Shown here: in pieces, positions 20,391-30,600 of the stretch
How the letters are laid out: each line of letters opens with the position of its first letter
Numbering within the stretch: the stretch's first letter is position 1
NCBI GenBank assembly: GCA_033032865.1
Contig: JAWHQI010000040.1
Location: forward strand, 9,593,001 to 9,657,000
Length of the DNA stretch: 64,000 nt
Source: Dactylorhiza incarnata
Lineage: Eukaryota; Streptophyta; Magnoliopsida; Asparagales; Orchidaceae
Reading direction: 5' to 3'
Made by a program: the position numbers and the translations under genes
Notes under the pieces: model-generated
The model's input: the letters and a program-made list of their open reading frames with translations, nothing else
Told to the model about the DNA's origin: nothing
Database searches by the model: none

Positions 20391-20880
20391 GGGCAATAAA
20401 AATTTCGAGTGGACAAAGATGTGTGAGGAGGCCTTCCAAGCCCTAAAGAATCAACTCACCAGGGCTCCGCTGCTCTAGGATCCAAAGGAGGGAGAGATCC
20501 TAGCATTATATCTTGGAGTTGGGGCTGAAGCCGTGAGCTCCGTCTTGGTCTGGGAAGAGGGTAAGAAGCAGCTGCCCATCTACTACGTAAGTAGGGTCCT
20601 AAAGAGGGCGGAGTTCCGATACCCAATTTTGAAAAAGCTGGCCTTCGCTCTGGTCATCTCGGCCAGGAAGCTCGGGCCGTATTTCTAATCCCATTCGATC
20701 CAAGTGGTGACCGACCACTCTCTTTGCAAAATCTTCGAGGGGGTAGAGCATTCGGGGAGGCTCGCAAAGTGGTCAGAAGAGCTGAGCGAATTTGACATCA
20801 CATTCGTCCCTCGGCTATTGATGAAGGCTCAGGTCATGGCGGATTTCATGGCGGACTATGTGGTTGAGATGGAAGAGGAG
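20391..20880 (+). pseudogene. First RNase H of the Tat element
   Basis: Standard Ty3/gypsy RNase H that follows RT. FEWTKMCEEAFQALKNQL, then LALYLGVGAEAVSSVLVWEE, PIYYVSRVLKRAEFRYPILKKLAFAL, then QVVTDHSLCKIF and GRLAKWSEELSEFDI. Stops at the LL-DP and PYF-SH positions. Its DEDD residues are partly altered (YLGVGA where DASD-like is usual), so the domain is probably inactive even apart from the stops. The typical connection to the second RNase H is intact. Confidence 0.85.
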
Positions 20881-21540
20881 CAATCCCCTCAACGCGTCCC
20901 CTGGAAGCTACTGGTTGATGGGGCCTCAGGATGGAACTCTCTAGGAGACGTATTGGTATTGGAAAGCCCCTACAGAGTGAAAATAGAGCAGGCAATAGTG
21001 ATACATTTTCTTATCACCAACAACCAGGCGGAGTACGAAGCAGTGATTGCCAGCTTATGTCTGGCTCAGGAGTTAGAGGTTCATGACATGGAGGTCCTTA
21101 CAGATTCAATGGTCATAGCCTCACAGGTGAAGGGCGAGTTCGAGGCAGGGGAGCCCACACTCATAAGGCATCTAGCCAAAGTGAGGGGTCTCATCGGAAC
21201 ATTCAAAACCTTCTCCATCAGGCACATACCAAGGGAAGAGAGTACCCCAGCAGATCGACTAGCCATGTTCGGTCCTCGGGTTGGAAAAACCTTGACGGAT
21301 CTGTTCTGCCCATCGATTGAGGAAGGGGAACTCATGAATATAGAGCGGCGACCCTCATTGAAGGATCCTTTCGTAACCTTCCTTGCCACAGGCAAATTTC
21401 AGGAAGAGGTTCAAGATCAAAGGCGCTTCCGATACAAGTCTGCCTACAGTGTGCTTCACGGAGGGGACTTGTATCTAAAGAATCTCACAGGACTATTAGC
21501 ACGATGCATATCTGAGGAGGAAGTCCCGAGGGTCCTGTAG
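20881..21540 (+). pseudogene. Second (archaeal-type) RNase H of the Tat element
   Basis: The frame 20704-21540 is open for 278 codons. WKLLVDGASG (first Asp), NNQAEYEAVIASL (catalytic Glu) and LEVLTDSMVIASQVKGEF (Asp) are the archaeal-type RNase H signature that Tat elements acquired in addition to the original RNase H. The RHIPREESTPADRLA block closes the domain, and the frame then enters the region before integrase. It is the best preserved part of this pol. It likely improves removal of the RNA strand or primer processing. Confidence 0.88.
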
Positions 21541-22203
21541 GAGGTTCACTCCGGCGAGTGCGACAGTCATTTAGGAAGTAGGATGTTGGAGGCAAGGATA
21601 ATGAGGCAGGGGTACTTCTGGCCGACCCTGAGCAAGGACGCATCGGAGTTTGCCAAGAGATGCTGGAAATGCGATTTGTTCGCCCCGCTTCAACTTTTGC
21701 TGGCTCAGAGGCTAAGGATCATCACGACACCATGGCCCTTCGCCATATGGGGGATGGATCTGGTAGGACCTTTCCCCCAGGCAAGTTGGCAAAGAAGGTT
21801 TCTCTTGGTCATGATCGATTATTTCTTGAAGTGGTTGGAGGCTAAGGCTTTGGCCAAGGTCACCTCCCAGGTAATCCACCACTTTGTGTGGGGGGAGATC
21901 ATCTTCCGACATGGGCTCCCTCAAGCCATAGTCATTGATAATGGTCTGCAATTCGCTAGTGAAGAGTTCACCAGCTTCTGCATCCAGTTGGGAATAGACC
22001 TCAGGTTCGCATCCATCCAGCATCCCAGGAGCAATGGGCAAGTGGAGGCGGCGAACGAGGTCATAGTAAACCTGCTCAAAATGAAAGTGGAGAACTTAAA
22101 GGGGAATTGGGTGGAGCAACTCCCTTCGGTCCTGTGGGCTCTAAGGACTACACCCAACACCGCCACTTGCGTGACCCCCCTTCAATCTCTCTCACGGGTG
22201 TGA
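21541..22203 (+). pseudogene. Integrase core of the Tat element
   Basis: The zinc region is partly visible (GYFWPTLSKDASEFAKRCWKC, CDLFAP). The catalytic triad blocks are WGMDLVGPFP (Asp), IVIDNGLQFASEEF (Asp) and HPRSNGQVEAANEVI (Glu). LPSVLWALRTTPNTATCVTP follows. Open over 206 codons from 21583, then a stop and frame change near 22200. Integrates the cDNA. Confidence 0.9.
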
Positions 22204-22611
22204 GGCCGTTATTCTCGTGGAGTTTGAAGTCAAGACACCACGGTAAGGGCCGCCGAAGGGGCAGATGAATAATGGAGAGCAGGGAATGAGGAGGAGATGT
22301 GACTCTTGCTATATTTGATTGAGGAAGTCTGAGATCTTGTCGGCATTCAGTAAGAAGGAGTCAAGCAGCGGATGGCCAAGTATTTTGACAAGCACGTCAG
22401 GATCAAGCAATTCGAGAAGGGAGACCTCATGCTAAAAAAGGTTGACGCGGCCGGAAGGTCAGCCGCGGTAGGGAAGCTCAATCCTATTTGGGAAGGCCCC
22501 TATGTCATTGAAGAAGCCTTAAAGTCGGGAGGATATCGCCTCCAGAATATGGAAGGCGAGTCCATCAGTCACACGTGGAGTGGTGATGACTTGAAGCATT
22601 TCTATCCTTAA
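22204..22611 (+). pseudogene. Integrase C-terminal domain, end of Tat pol
   Basis: From 22372 an open stretch reads FEKGDLMLKKVDAAG, KLNPIWEGPYVIEEAL, then a C-terminal block containing ISHTWSGDDLKHFYP and a stop at 22611. This is the usual end of Tat pol. No chromodomain follows. The same block, strongly decayed, is recognisable on the minus strand at 41630-41870. Confidence 0.88.
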
Positions 22612-22669
22612 GTTTGTGTAATGAAAATACCTATTCTTTAAACAACTCTTTTCTTATGTATGTTGTATA

Positions 22670-23750
22670 ATAACTTGCGAGGTGATGATGAAGAGTTTCA
22701 AAGGTTGGCCCCGAGAAGACATGCTAACCAGGCTCTCACCTAGCTAGAAGGGTCGTATGCTCACTCGATGGCAGGATGAAAAGATTCAAAGGTTGGCCCC
22801 GAGCAGACCCGCTGACCAAGCTCTCACCTAGCTGACAGGGACGTAGGCTCACTCAGTTGAAGGATGAAGTGTTTCAAAGGTTGGACCCATGTAGACCCGC
22901 TGACCAGGCTCTCACCTAGCTGGCAGGGCCATATGATCACTCAGTGGCAGGTTGGAAAGTTTCAAAGGTTGTCCCAGAGCAAACCCGCTGACAAGACTCT
23001 CACCTAGCTGGAAGGGTCGTAGGCTCGCTCGATGGCAGGATGGAAAGTTTGAAAGGTTGGCCCGGAGCAGACCAGATTGCCAGGCTCTCACCTAGCTAGC
23101 AGGGTCGTAGGCTCACTCGGTGGTAGGTTGAAGAGTTTCAAAGGTTGTTCCCGAGCAGACCCGCTGACCAGGCTCTCACCTAGCTGGCAGGGCCGTAGGC
23201 TCACTCTGTGGTAGGTTGGAAAATTTCAATGGTTGTCCCCGAGCAGACCCGTTGATCGGGATATCACCTAGCTGGTAGGGTCGTAGGCTCACTCGGTGGC
23301 TGGATGGAAAGTTTCAAAGGTTGGCCCTGAGCAGACCCGCTAACCAGGCTCTCACCTAGCTGGCAAGGTCGTAGGCTCACTCGGTGGTAGGTTGGAGAGT
23401 TTCAAAGGTTGGCCCCAAGCAGACCCGCTGACCAGGCTCTCACCTAGATGACAGGGCCTTAGGCTCACTCAGTGGCTGGATGAAGAGTTTTACAGGTTGG
23501 CCCTGAGCAGAACCGCTGACCAGGCTCTCACCTAGCTGGCAGGGTCGTAGGCTCACTCGGTAGCAGGATGAAGAGTTTCAAAAGTTGGCCCCAAGTAGAC
23601 CCGTTGACCAGGCTCTCACCTAGCTGGCAGGGTCGTATGCTCACTTGGTGGTAGGTTGGAAAGTTTTAAAGGTTGGCCCCGAGTAGACCCAATGACCAGG
23701 CTCTCACCTAGCTGGCAGGGCCATGGGCACACTTGGTGGTAACCCATGAG
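22670..23750 (+). repeat. Twelve 88-bp tandem repeats after Tat pol
   Basis: Twelve units with mean spacing of about 88 bp, each holding TTTCAAAGGTTGG-CCC, GCAGACCCGCTGACCAGG, CTCTCACCTAGCTGGCAGG and TCGTAGGCTCACTCGGTGG. The block CTCACCTAGCT recurs from about 22730 to 23705. Tandem arrays between pol and the 3' LTR are known in Tat elements. No ORF runs through them. Confidence 0.95.
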
Positions 23751-24179
23751 GAAGGCAATGTAAGAAAGGAAAATCAAATGTGAAAAGATTAACACAGGGA
23801 AAGTCTCGGCATAAGGTTGGCAAATGGTGTCCATCATAAGGGACACTCGCCGACGAACGGAATTGTTCGCGAAGGGCACTCAAACGGCGAATGTGCAGTG
23901 GGGGCATTAGCCAACCCCAAGGGATGTGGGAATTGAGCGAGACGAAGTGGGTTCTCGGCGCAGTTGCGCTCCTAGAAGAAATCAACAAAATCATCTAAGT
24001 CTTAGAAAGGCATGGGCGAGTGCAGAAAGGTTGCGACCACGTGGCGTGCCTGCGCGGCGAGAGCATCTCGGTTAAAGCCTTGGGCTAAGTGTCATTGGTA
24101 TTAGAGCTGACAGGCGATAGGCGAGCGCACACGCGAAAGTGTGAGAACAGGTAAAATAGTGTACGAGTGCTTGAGCTAT
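23751..24179. other. Tat spacer after the tandem array
   Basis: About 430 bp of non-coding sequence with scattered GGCGAGTG / CACTCGCC motifs like those in the Tat LTR. No gene seen. Confidence 0.5.
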
Positions 24180-26021
24180 CGACTGATAATAGCGAGATGC
24201 ATAAAAAAATAAGCACAATCACGAGAGGTAAAGAATTTCATTCCAGTGTAAGGAAATTTCAAAAGGGTTCTCGCATTACATCTGAAAGAAAAAGGGAAAA
24301 AAGAGGAAGGGTCTTTAGGGGTGGTCATCATCCTTCTCGCTGGAATGCCCATTGCTCCCACCCGGATAATGAAGGACGACAGACTCCAGCCCGAGATTAG
24401 CATCATCCGCGGGGTCATCCACCCGGGCGAAGAGCTCAGGAAGCACATGGTGGGCCAGAATCCTCTCTCCCTCTTCCCTCAAAAGCCCAGCCCTTTGAAG
24501 CACCTCCAGTGTGTGCTTCACTACTCCTTGGGCAGACCTCTGCATCAACCCTTCAAACTCAGTGTTAGTGTAAAGGTGAAGAGTTTCCCTCTCTATAGGA
24601 GGTGGCCGAGCGGCGGCATCCCGCAACCTTAGGTTCTCGGCCTCCAGCTCCTTGACCCATTCCTTAAGGATGTGTGCCCGCACGAGTAGGGTATCATAGC
24701 TGGCTATGTCCTGCGAGAAAAAAGAAGGTTAGCTCGGGAAAGGAAGGAAATGCAAGATCTTAAGTTGTTACGAGGAGACATGCCCACCTCTCAAACTAGG
24801 CAGCTGGCGAGAAGGGCCTTGACGGTGGCTAGTTGCCGCTTGACGGCCAGGACCTCGGTGAAGGCGAGAGAGCATGTCTTCTCAACCTCGGCCAGGTTCG
24901 GCACGAGGGTCATGTTGCGGAGAGAAGACATGTGAGTCAACTCAAATGCGTGCATCATAGCCTGTGAGCCCTCATGCGCGAGCGTCTGAGTGGTCTCGAC
25001 ATCATAAATGGAGGAATCCTCACGGCTGTAAAGCACATAGGAGAGGCCATAGGCTTAGCTGCTGGTAGTTTCCCGCTCCATCCAAGATGGAAGGAGAGTA
25101 GAGATGGAGACCTGATTGGCTCGCAGGTCCCATTGCAGTAGGGGGTCGCCGACCGAATCCGCATATCTCTCGTAGAGAGAGAAGTTTCAATGCCCTCTCA
25201 GCCCCAGCCCCGAGGAGGACTCTACCGGCCAACGACAGTCTAGAACACGGAGTCCTCTGCAGAAGCAATCGAGCCAGGGGTCTCATCCGCGACCGCCTTT
25301 CCCTTAGCGGCTGAAGAAGGCTTCACCCGCTTGGAGGGGGAGTTGATGGCTGCGCCGGGCTTCCTCTTCTGCCTGTTGGACTTTGCAGGTGGCGGATCCT
25401 TGCGGCAGGACACGACGACAGATTGAGCGAGGGAAAGGGCGTCATTGGGAGCGAGCTCCACGCCCGCAATCGACTGGTGAAGGGGGAGGCTTTGAACCCC
25501 TTCATAAGGAAAGTTAGTAAGAAGACAAAAGCGAGTGAAAGCGAGCGGGAGGTAGGGTTAAAATTGTTTAGCTACCCTCTACCGACAGAATTGGTGGAAG
25601 TGAGCAGACATGCTTCCTCAAGTGCACGACATCCATTCTATGCTGCTGGATGAACGCATGGAGCTTGGCCTCGTAACCTCACAGCGTAGGAGGCTTGAAG
25701 GTCGACTTGTCCTCCTACACCGGCGCGAGGAGTGTGTTGCCAAAATTCCCATCAACGAAGACGAACCGCCGAGTCCAGTCATGGACTTTGTTGGCGGTAC
25801 CGGTGATCTTGAGTGGGCTTTGGCCGGAGAAAAAGGCAACCACGCACTTAGCCCAAAAATTGAAAAGCTTGCGAAAGATGAGGAGGGAAAATTCGATCCT
25901 CTCCTCCCGCAAGTAGCAGGTGAATGCTACCAACATCTCGATCGAATTTGGGTTCAGTTGAGTGGGAACTAGGCCGATGTAGCGGAATGCCTAGCGCAGT
26001 TCGGGCCAGAGGGGGAGCCAG
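24180..26021 (-). pseudogene. Tat antisense ORF (aORF), C-terminal part
   Basis: Minus-strand coding region continuing the protein that starts at 29548, after the nested insertion. Segment 25975-25715 reads FRYIGLVPTQ, then MLVAFTCYLREERIEF, then FFSGQSPLKITG and DWTRRFVFVDGN. This resembles the Pfam family called putative gypsy-type transposon (Transposase_28, PF04195). Segment 25461-25240 is basic with NLS-like KRKPG and PSKRVKP. Segment 24683-24315 has a leucine-rich helix (ELEAENLRLRDAA). Several frameshifts separate the parts. Antisense ORFs of unproven function are known in Tat elements. Confidence 0.65.
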
Positions 26022-26391
26022 CTATGTGATGAAGTTTATCAAGTAACTTTTAACCATTCCTTATGTCTTATTACTAATTATAAAAAAATTAATGTGTTAT
26101 CTGGTATTAGACATGGAAATATTTATTTCGTCAATTTTGACTCTGTCAATCCAGACATTTGTTTATTTAATTCAATAAGTAAAACAAATGAATTATGACA
26201 TAAAAGGCTAGGACATATTAACCTTAGAACTATCTCTAAGCTCTCCAAGGACATTCTAGTAAGAGGATTGCCTTCTGGTTCATACAAGAAGGAAGGACTC
26301 TGCAGGGCTTGTTAAACTAGGAAAGCAAACCAAGAGTAGTTTTAAATCTTTATCAAAGAGTGAATCACCTAGGATTCTGTACTTACTGTAT
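26022..26391 (+). pseudogene. Protease end and pre-integrase remnant (nested family A copy)
   Basis: Frame fragments match element A on the protease/pre-integrase boundary: YQVTFNHSLCLITN-like, GIRHGNIYFVNFDSVN, HKRLGHINLRTISKLSKD and GLPSGSYKKEGLCRAC. Several stops. The protease active site itself is not included. Confidence 0.75.
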
Positions 26392-27120
26392 TTGGATCTC
26401 TTTGGACCCACTACAATACAGAGTCTAGGAGGGAAGCATTTCTCCTTAGTTATTGTAGATGACTTCTCAAGATTCACTTGGGTGTTCTTTCTTAGGAACA
26501 AGTCTAACACCTTCAGTGTTCTGACAGACTTTCTCAGGTCCATCAAGATTGAGTACTGTACTCTAGTTGCATTGATCAGAAGTGATCATGGAACTGAGTT
26601 TGAATCTCTTCTGATGAGAGAATTCTATGGTAAAGAAGGGATCAGACAATGTTTCTCTGCTCCTAGAACTCCTCAACAAAATGGGGTAGCTGAAAGGAAA
26701 AATAGAACAATAATTGAATCAGCAACTACATTGCTTGTCGATGCTCACTTGCCACTCTCTTTTTGGGCAGAGGTAGTGAACACAACAAATTATGTGTTGA
26801 ACAGAAGTCTGATACATAAACTTAAGGGTAAAACACCCTATGAATTACTTAAGAATAAAAAGCCTATGGTTAACTATTTTAAGATTTTTGGCTGTAAATG
26901 CTATGTGCATAACAATGATAAGAAGTATCTAAGGAAATTTGAAGCAAAAGCTGCTGAAGGTATATTCCTTGGATATTCTCTTTCTAGTAAAGCATATAGA
27001 GTTTATAACAAATCAACTCTTAAGATAGAAGAGTCCATGCATGTATCCTTTGATGAAACTAACATATTAAATGAGGAGAGGAATACCACCTCTACCAAAG
27101 ATATTTTGCAGGTACAATGA
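26392..27120 (+). pseudogene. Integrase of the nested family A copy
   Basis: Open for 242 codons with the full DDE core: MDLFGPTTIQSLGGKHFSL, IRSDHGTEFESLLM, NGVAERKNRTIIES, then [25 protein letters not shown] and [11 protein letters not shown]. The frame ends at a TGA after DILQVQ, just past TTTGCAGGTAC. The HHCC zinc part is broken. The core is intact in sequence, but the copy has no RT, so it could only have worked in trans. Confidence 0.88.
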
Positions 27121-27210
27121 CAATCTCTCTTCCAAAATTGCATCCTTCCCTTCCTCCTCTTGAAATGTCCCTTCTTCTAGGGGCCTAGCTTCAGGTCTTC
27201 TTGAAAATAG

Positions 27211-27300
27211 GCAGGGGGAGATGTTTTATGAAGAAGCTCCAGTTTCAGGGGGAGATGCTTTATGAAGAAGCTCCAGTTTCAGGGGGAGATGCTTTATGAA
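27211..27300 (+). repeat. Triplicated PPT-like unit (34-bp period)
   Basis: Three tandem copies of a 34-bp unit that begins GGGGGAGATG and ends AGCTCCAGTTTCA; the G-runs start at 27214, 27248 and 27282. Multiple polypurine-tract copies before the 3' LTR are a known Sirevirus hallmark. Confidence 0.9.
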
Positions 27301-27340
27301 GAAGCTTCTTTTGATGCAGTGAATGATGATTCAGTGATGA

Positions 27341-27610
27341 TTGATACAATTTAGATATGGTTTTGATAGAAGCAGTTTATTTCTTGATGAAGAAGATTCA
27401 GATATGACAGATTCAAATGCAGATTCAGTTATGGTGTTTGATATAAAAGATACAGTTTTTGATAAAGAAGATTCAGATATGACAGATTCAAATGCAGATT
27501 CAGTTATGGTGTTTGATATAACAGATACAGTTTTTGATAAAGAAGATTCAGATATTACAGATTCAGTTCCAATTATTTCTACAGCTCAAATCAACAAAGC
27601 TAAAAGCTGA
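27341..27610 (+). CDS. Short acidic ORF with 25-residue repeats
   Basis: 89 codons built from a 75-bp tandem repeat: GAAGATTCAGATAT starts at 27392, 27467 and 27542. Because 75 is a multiple of three the unit stays in frame and encodes EDSDMTDSNADSVMVFDI-type repeats, strongly acidic. It lies in the 3' non-coding region between PPT copies and the LTR. Probably a by-product of a repeat and not a functional gene, but its frame is clean. Confidence 0.35.
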   Translation: MIQFRYGFDRSSLFLDEEDSDMTDSNADSVMVFDIKDTVFDKEDSDMTDSNADSVMVFDITDTVFDKEDSDITDSVPIISTAQINKAKS

Positions 27611-27804
27611 AGGCAAGGATTTCTCTCAGTACTCTACAATGTCAGAATTCAGAAAGCAAGATTTTGAAAGTGTAAAGTTTTCTAAACTCAGGGTGATATA
27701 TTTTCTATCTGCTTAAATGATATAATTTCTGTCAGATATATATGCTCTGTGGTTTATTTGTTTTAATTTTGTCGAATAGTGTCCTAACCCAAATAGGGGG
27801 AGAT

Positions 27805-29336
27805 TGTTGGAACAACCCTATTACTGATTTGGGCTAGGATCACTATCTGTTGACTAGGACTAAGTTGACCCCAATGTATAGTCTAAGGGTCAAGGTTTTA
27901 GGATGTTTGAGTTAGCTAGAACTTAGGAAAAACTCTAAGTCTCTGCGTTCGACGAACTCTATTCTGCGTTCGACGAACTCCTACTTGAGTTCGACGAACG
28001 TCATGCTCCAGTTCGACGAACTTGCCAAGTCTCTGCGTTCGACGAAATCCATTCTGCGTTCGATGAACGTCATGCTTCAGTTTGACGAACTTGCTCTCCT
28101 GCTCGAAGCACTCAGTTCTCCAGGCAGTCCAGCAGTTTATCTCTTCAGTTCGACGAACTCCAGTTTGAGATAGACGAACTCAGCTCTGTGCTCGACGAAT
28201 AAGTAACAAGATGTTCAGATCGACAAAATTCATTCTCAGCTCGATGAATTCAATCTTCCAGATAGTTCAGCAGATTATCTCTCAGTTCGACGAACTCCAG
28301 ATTCAGTTTGACGAACTCTAGATTGTGTTAGACGAATTAATTCAGTTCAACGAACTCCAGATTGAGTTCGACGAACTCAACTTTTAGTTCGACGAACTCA
28401 GCTTTCAGCTCGACGATTTTTCTCCTCAGCTTGACAAATTTATGATGGATCAGTTATCTTTGTTCTCTGAACTCAGATCGGCTAAATCAGTAATGGATCT
28501 ATTCTTTCAGATAAGACAAGTTTTTATCTTTCCTTTTATTTATTCCTTTCCATTCTATTCTCTCGAGAAAGTAGTCGTTGACATATATTGGAAAAGGACA
28601 CTTTCATGGAAAAGGAAAAAGAATTAAAGTTTTTTGCTGAATCTGATTGCAGTTCCAAGATATATTCTTTTCAGATTATTATATTCCTTAATCAGAGGAT
28701 TTGAATTTCAAATCAGTGATATATTGTCAAAAGAAAAAGATCAGTAAAAAGAAGAGTAGTACCAGAGAAAGAATAGTGAGTATCAGTCAAGAAAGAAATA
28801 CAGAATATAAAGAAGATTTACAGAGTTCATCCTCAACAGCAACACTCTCAATCTCTAAGAACATCAACATTATTCTCTCAGTTTTCAGCTGCTAGTTCTT
28901 AACCTTTGGTGGCAGGGCACCTGATCAAAAACATGTGATTGGTTTGAGCACCTGATCAAAAGCTTAGTGGTGTTTGGGCACCTGATCAAAACTCCATTGG
29001 TGTTTGGGCACCTGACCAAAACTCCATTGGTGATAGAGCACCTGATCAAAACCCTAGTGGATTCCTACCAAGGGTGGTAGAAGAGTAGATGTACCCAGGT
29101 TGATTGGGGAACAACTATAGATCCTTGTGTCTTCTGTGTTTGTGTTTATTTTCTGTGCTGTGCTGTGATTTGTATTTTGTTTTTATACTCACTATGTTAT
29201 ACACATATATATATATATATATTAGTATTTTAATTCCGCTATAAAATAAGTTAAAAACTTTTAATACTCTATTCACCCCCCTCTAGAGTAAATCTAAGAT
29301 CTAACCTCACTTTTAATTAGTATCAGAGGACTTTCA
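27805..29336 (+). repeat. 3' LTR of the nested family A copy
   Basis: 1532 bp, TGTTGGAACAACCC to GGACTTTCA, preceded by PPT AATAGGGGGAGAT. It contains at least ten exact CGACGAA motifs plus about nine one-base variants in 27945-28440, a GCACCTGATCAAAA minisatellite at 28915-29050, a (TA)n run at 29198-29220, and six C at 29276-29281. Its end carries one extra PBS-like unit (TAGTATCAGAGGACTTTCA). Confidence 0.9.
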
Positions 29337-29548
29337 CCCACCTCGAAATGGTCCAGGGGGATGGCGAGAGCCTCAGGCAAAATCTGGTTGATGCGATCGC
29401 GACCTCCAGGGCGGCGCACAGTGAACCATGGCGTAATGTAGTCGGCGATAGTCGTGGAGAAATCTTCTTCAGACAGGTCGTAGGTATCAAAGTAGTGGTT
29501 AAGGAACGACTGGGCGCACCTGCTCCTGCCATTAGGTTCGGGGGCCAT
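29337..29548 (-). pseudogene. Tat antisense ORF (aORF), N-terminal part
   Basis: Starts at ATG 29548 on the minus strand (MAPEPNGRSRC) and runs about 70 codons to HFEV at about 29340, where the truncated copia fragment begins. A TATA box 107-116 bp upstream and a pyrimidine-rich leader suggest its own promoter. Before the insertion the reading would have passed into the segment now at 26021 and below. The N-terminus (DLSEEDFSTTIADYITPW) is well preserved, with no stops. Confidence 0.65.
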
Positions 29549-29654
29549 CTCGCATGAAAAAAAGTTTCAGGATGTCTAGAGAGAGGTGCGAGTGCTGGCG
29601 CGAGAGCAAGGGAGGAAAACGAAGAAAGTGTATTAAAGACGGAGGGTGGGCATA

Positions 29655-29664
29655 CTATTTATAG
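29655..29664 (-). promoter_or_regulatory. TATA box upstream of the Tat aORF
   Basis: The minus strand reads TTCTATAAATAG here, 107-116 bp before the aORF start codon. The leader between them is rich in C and T, as plant 5' leaders often are. Inference: the antisense gene has its own core promoter. Confidence 0.55.
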
Positions 29665-30600
29665 AAAAATTAGAAAAGGAGGGGAATTCTCTACGTGCAG
29701 GGTGCAGATAGCGGCCGCGCTACCCTGACACCTCAGAGTGTGAGGCAGCCCGCCTGCATCCCAGTCCCCAGTAGGTGGAAAAAGCAACGCGCGAGATTCA
29801 TTAGGCGAAAGCAAACTATAAAGTACAGCGAGAATGAAAGCATCCGCTAGATAGCATTCTGAAAAATAGTAAAGGACAGAATAAATAACATACAAACAGA
29901 GATTGTTCATGAGACGCAGCTGGTCTCATCTCGATTCAGTACATACAAAGGAAAAGGGAAATTACAAGAGTGTGGGTGAATAGAGGGAGCGAGGGCCGGT
30001 AGGCTTAGTACTGTACCCACTACCATCAACCCCGGCCTCGCCTCCCTGTCCTCGGAGGCACCCGCGGGTAGTAATACGTGCTCACTGTGGTAAGCTCCTG
30101 GTTAACTAGGCGCATTTGGTCCCTAGCCCACGCGATGTGCCTTCCAGGAGAAGTCTCCGCGCACCCGCCCCCTGGCGCTCCATCTCCCCGATAAGGTGCC
30201 TGTATTCTCGCTCGAGGGCACTCAGCCGACGCTCAAAGGTTGCACAGTGCATCTCCGCCTAGTTGGCTAAGTCTCACTGCATCCAGATCAGCTTTCCGAG
30301 AACCTCCGTCATTACCTCCTTCATTGTCCAAGTATCTTTGGGATCACCGAGAAAGTATGAGAGGTCACCATGAGAAGGAGGTGGGGAGATCATCCCCTCC
30401 TCATCCTGAGGGTCAACCAGCAGGACATGATGGTAGCCTGCGAGAGTGAAGGTTAGTCTTTTCTAATTATACAAATATTGAGTTCGAGGAGACAAGGGTA
30501 ACTAACTAGGTACATATTCTTCGATGGGGGACCAATGAGAGGTGTTGGGCTGCCCTGCGAATGGTTGACTGGGGGGGGGGGGGGGGGGGGTGGAGCGATT
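29665..30600. other. Region upstream of the Tat aORF
   Basis: About 0.9 kb between the two antisense units. Some coding-like minus-strand stretches (for example around 30200-30430) but many stops; no gene I can support. A run of 20 G occupies 30571-30590. Confidence 0.4.

Larger units (their letters stand above)
26022..29336 (+). mobile_element. Truncated RT-less family A copia inside the Tat aORF
   Basis: Plus-strand family A copy that begins abruptly in the protease region, about 26022, and keeps integrase, a 3' non-coding region and a full 3' LTR (27805-29336). RT and RNase H are absent; the sequence passes from the end of integrase straight to the multi-PPT region. No 5' LTR and no target duplication, so this is not a canonical insertion. 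It splits the Tat antisense ORF between HFEV and the next block. Confidence 0.85.

Noticed and set aside
22670..23750. Centromeric satellite
   Set aside because: Only twelve units, confined to one retrotransposon between pol and the antisense ORF.
29294..29340. Extension of the Tat antisense ORF into the copia LTR
   Set aside because: Residues after HFEV come from the LTR end (GGACTTTCA) and are not original coding sequence.
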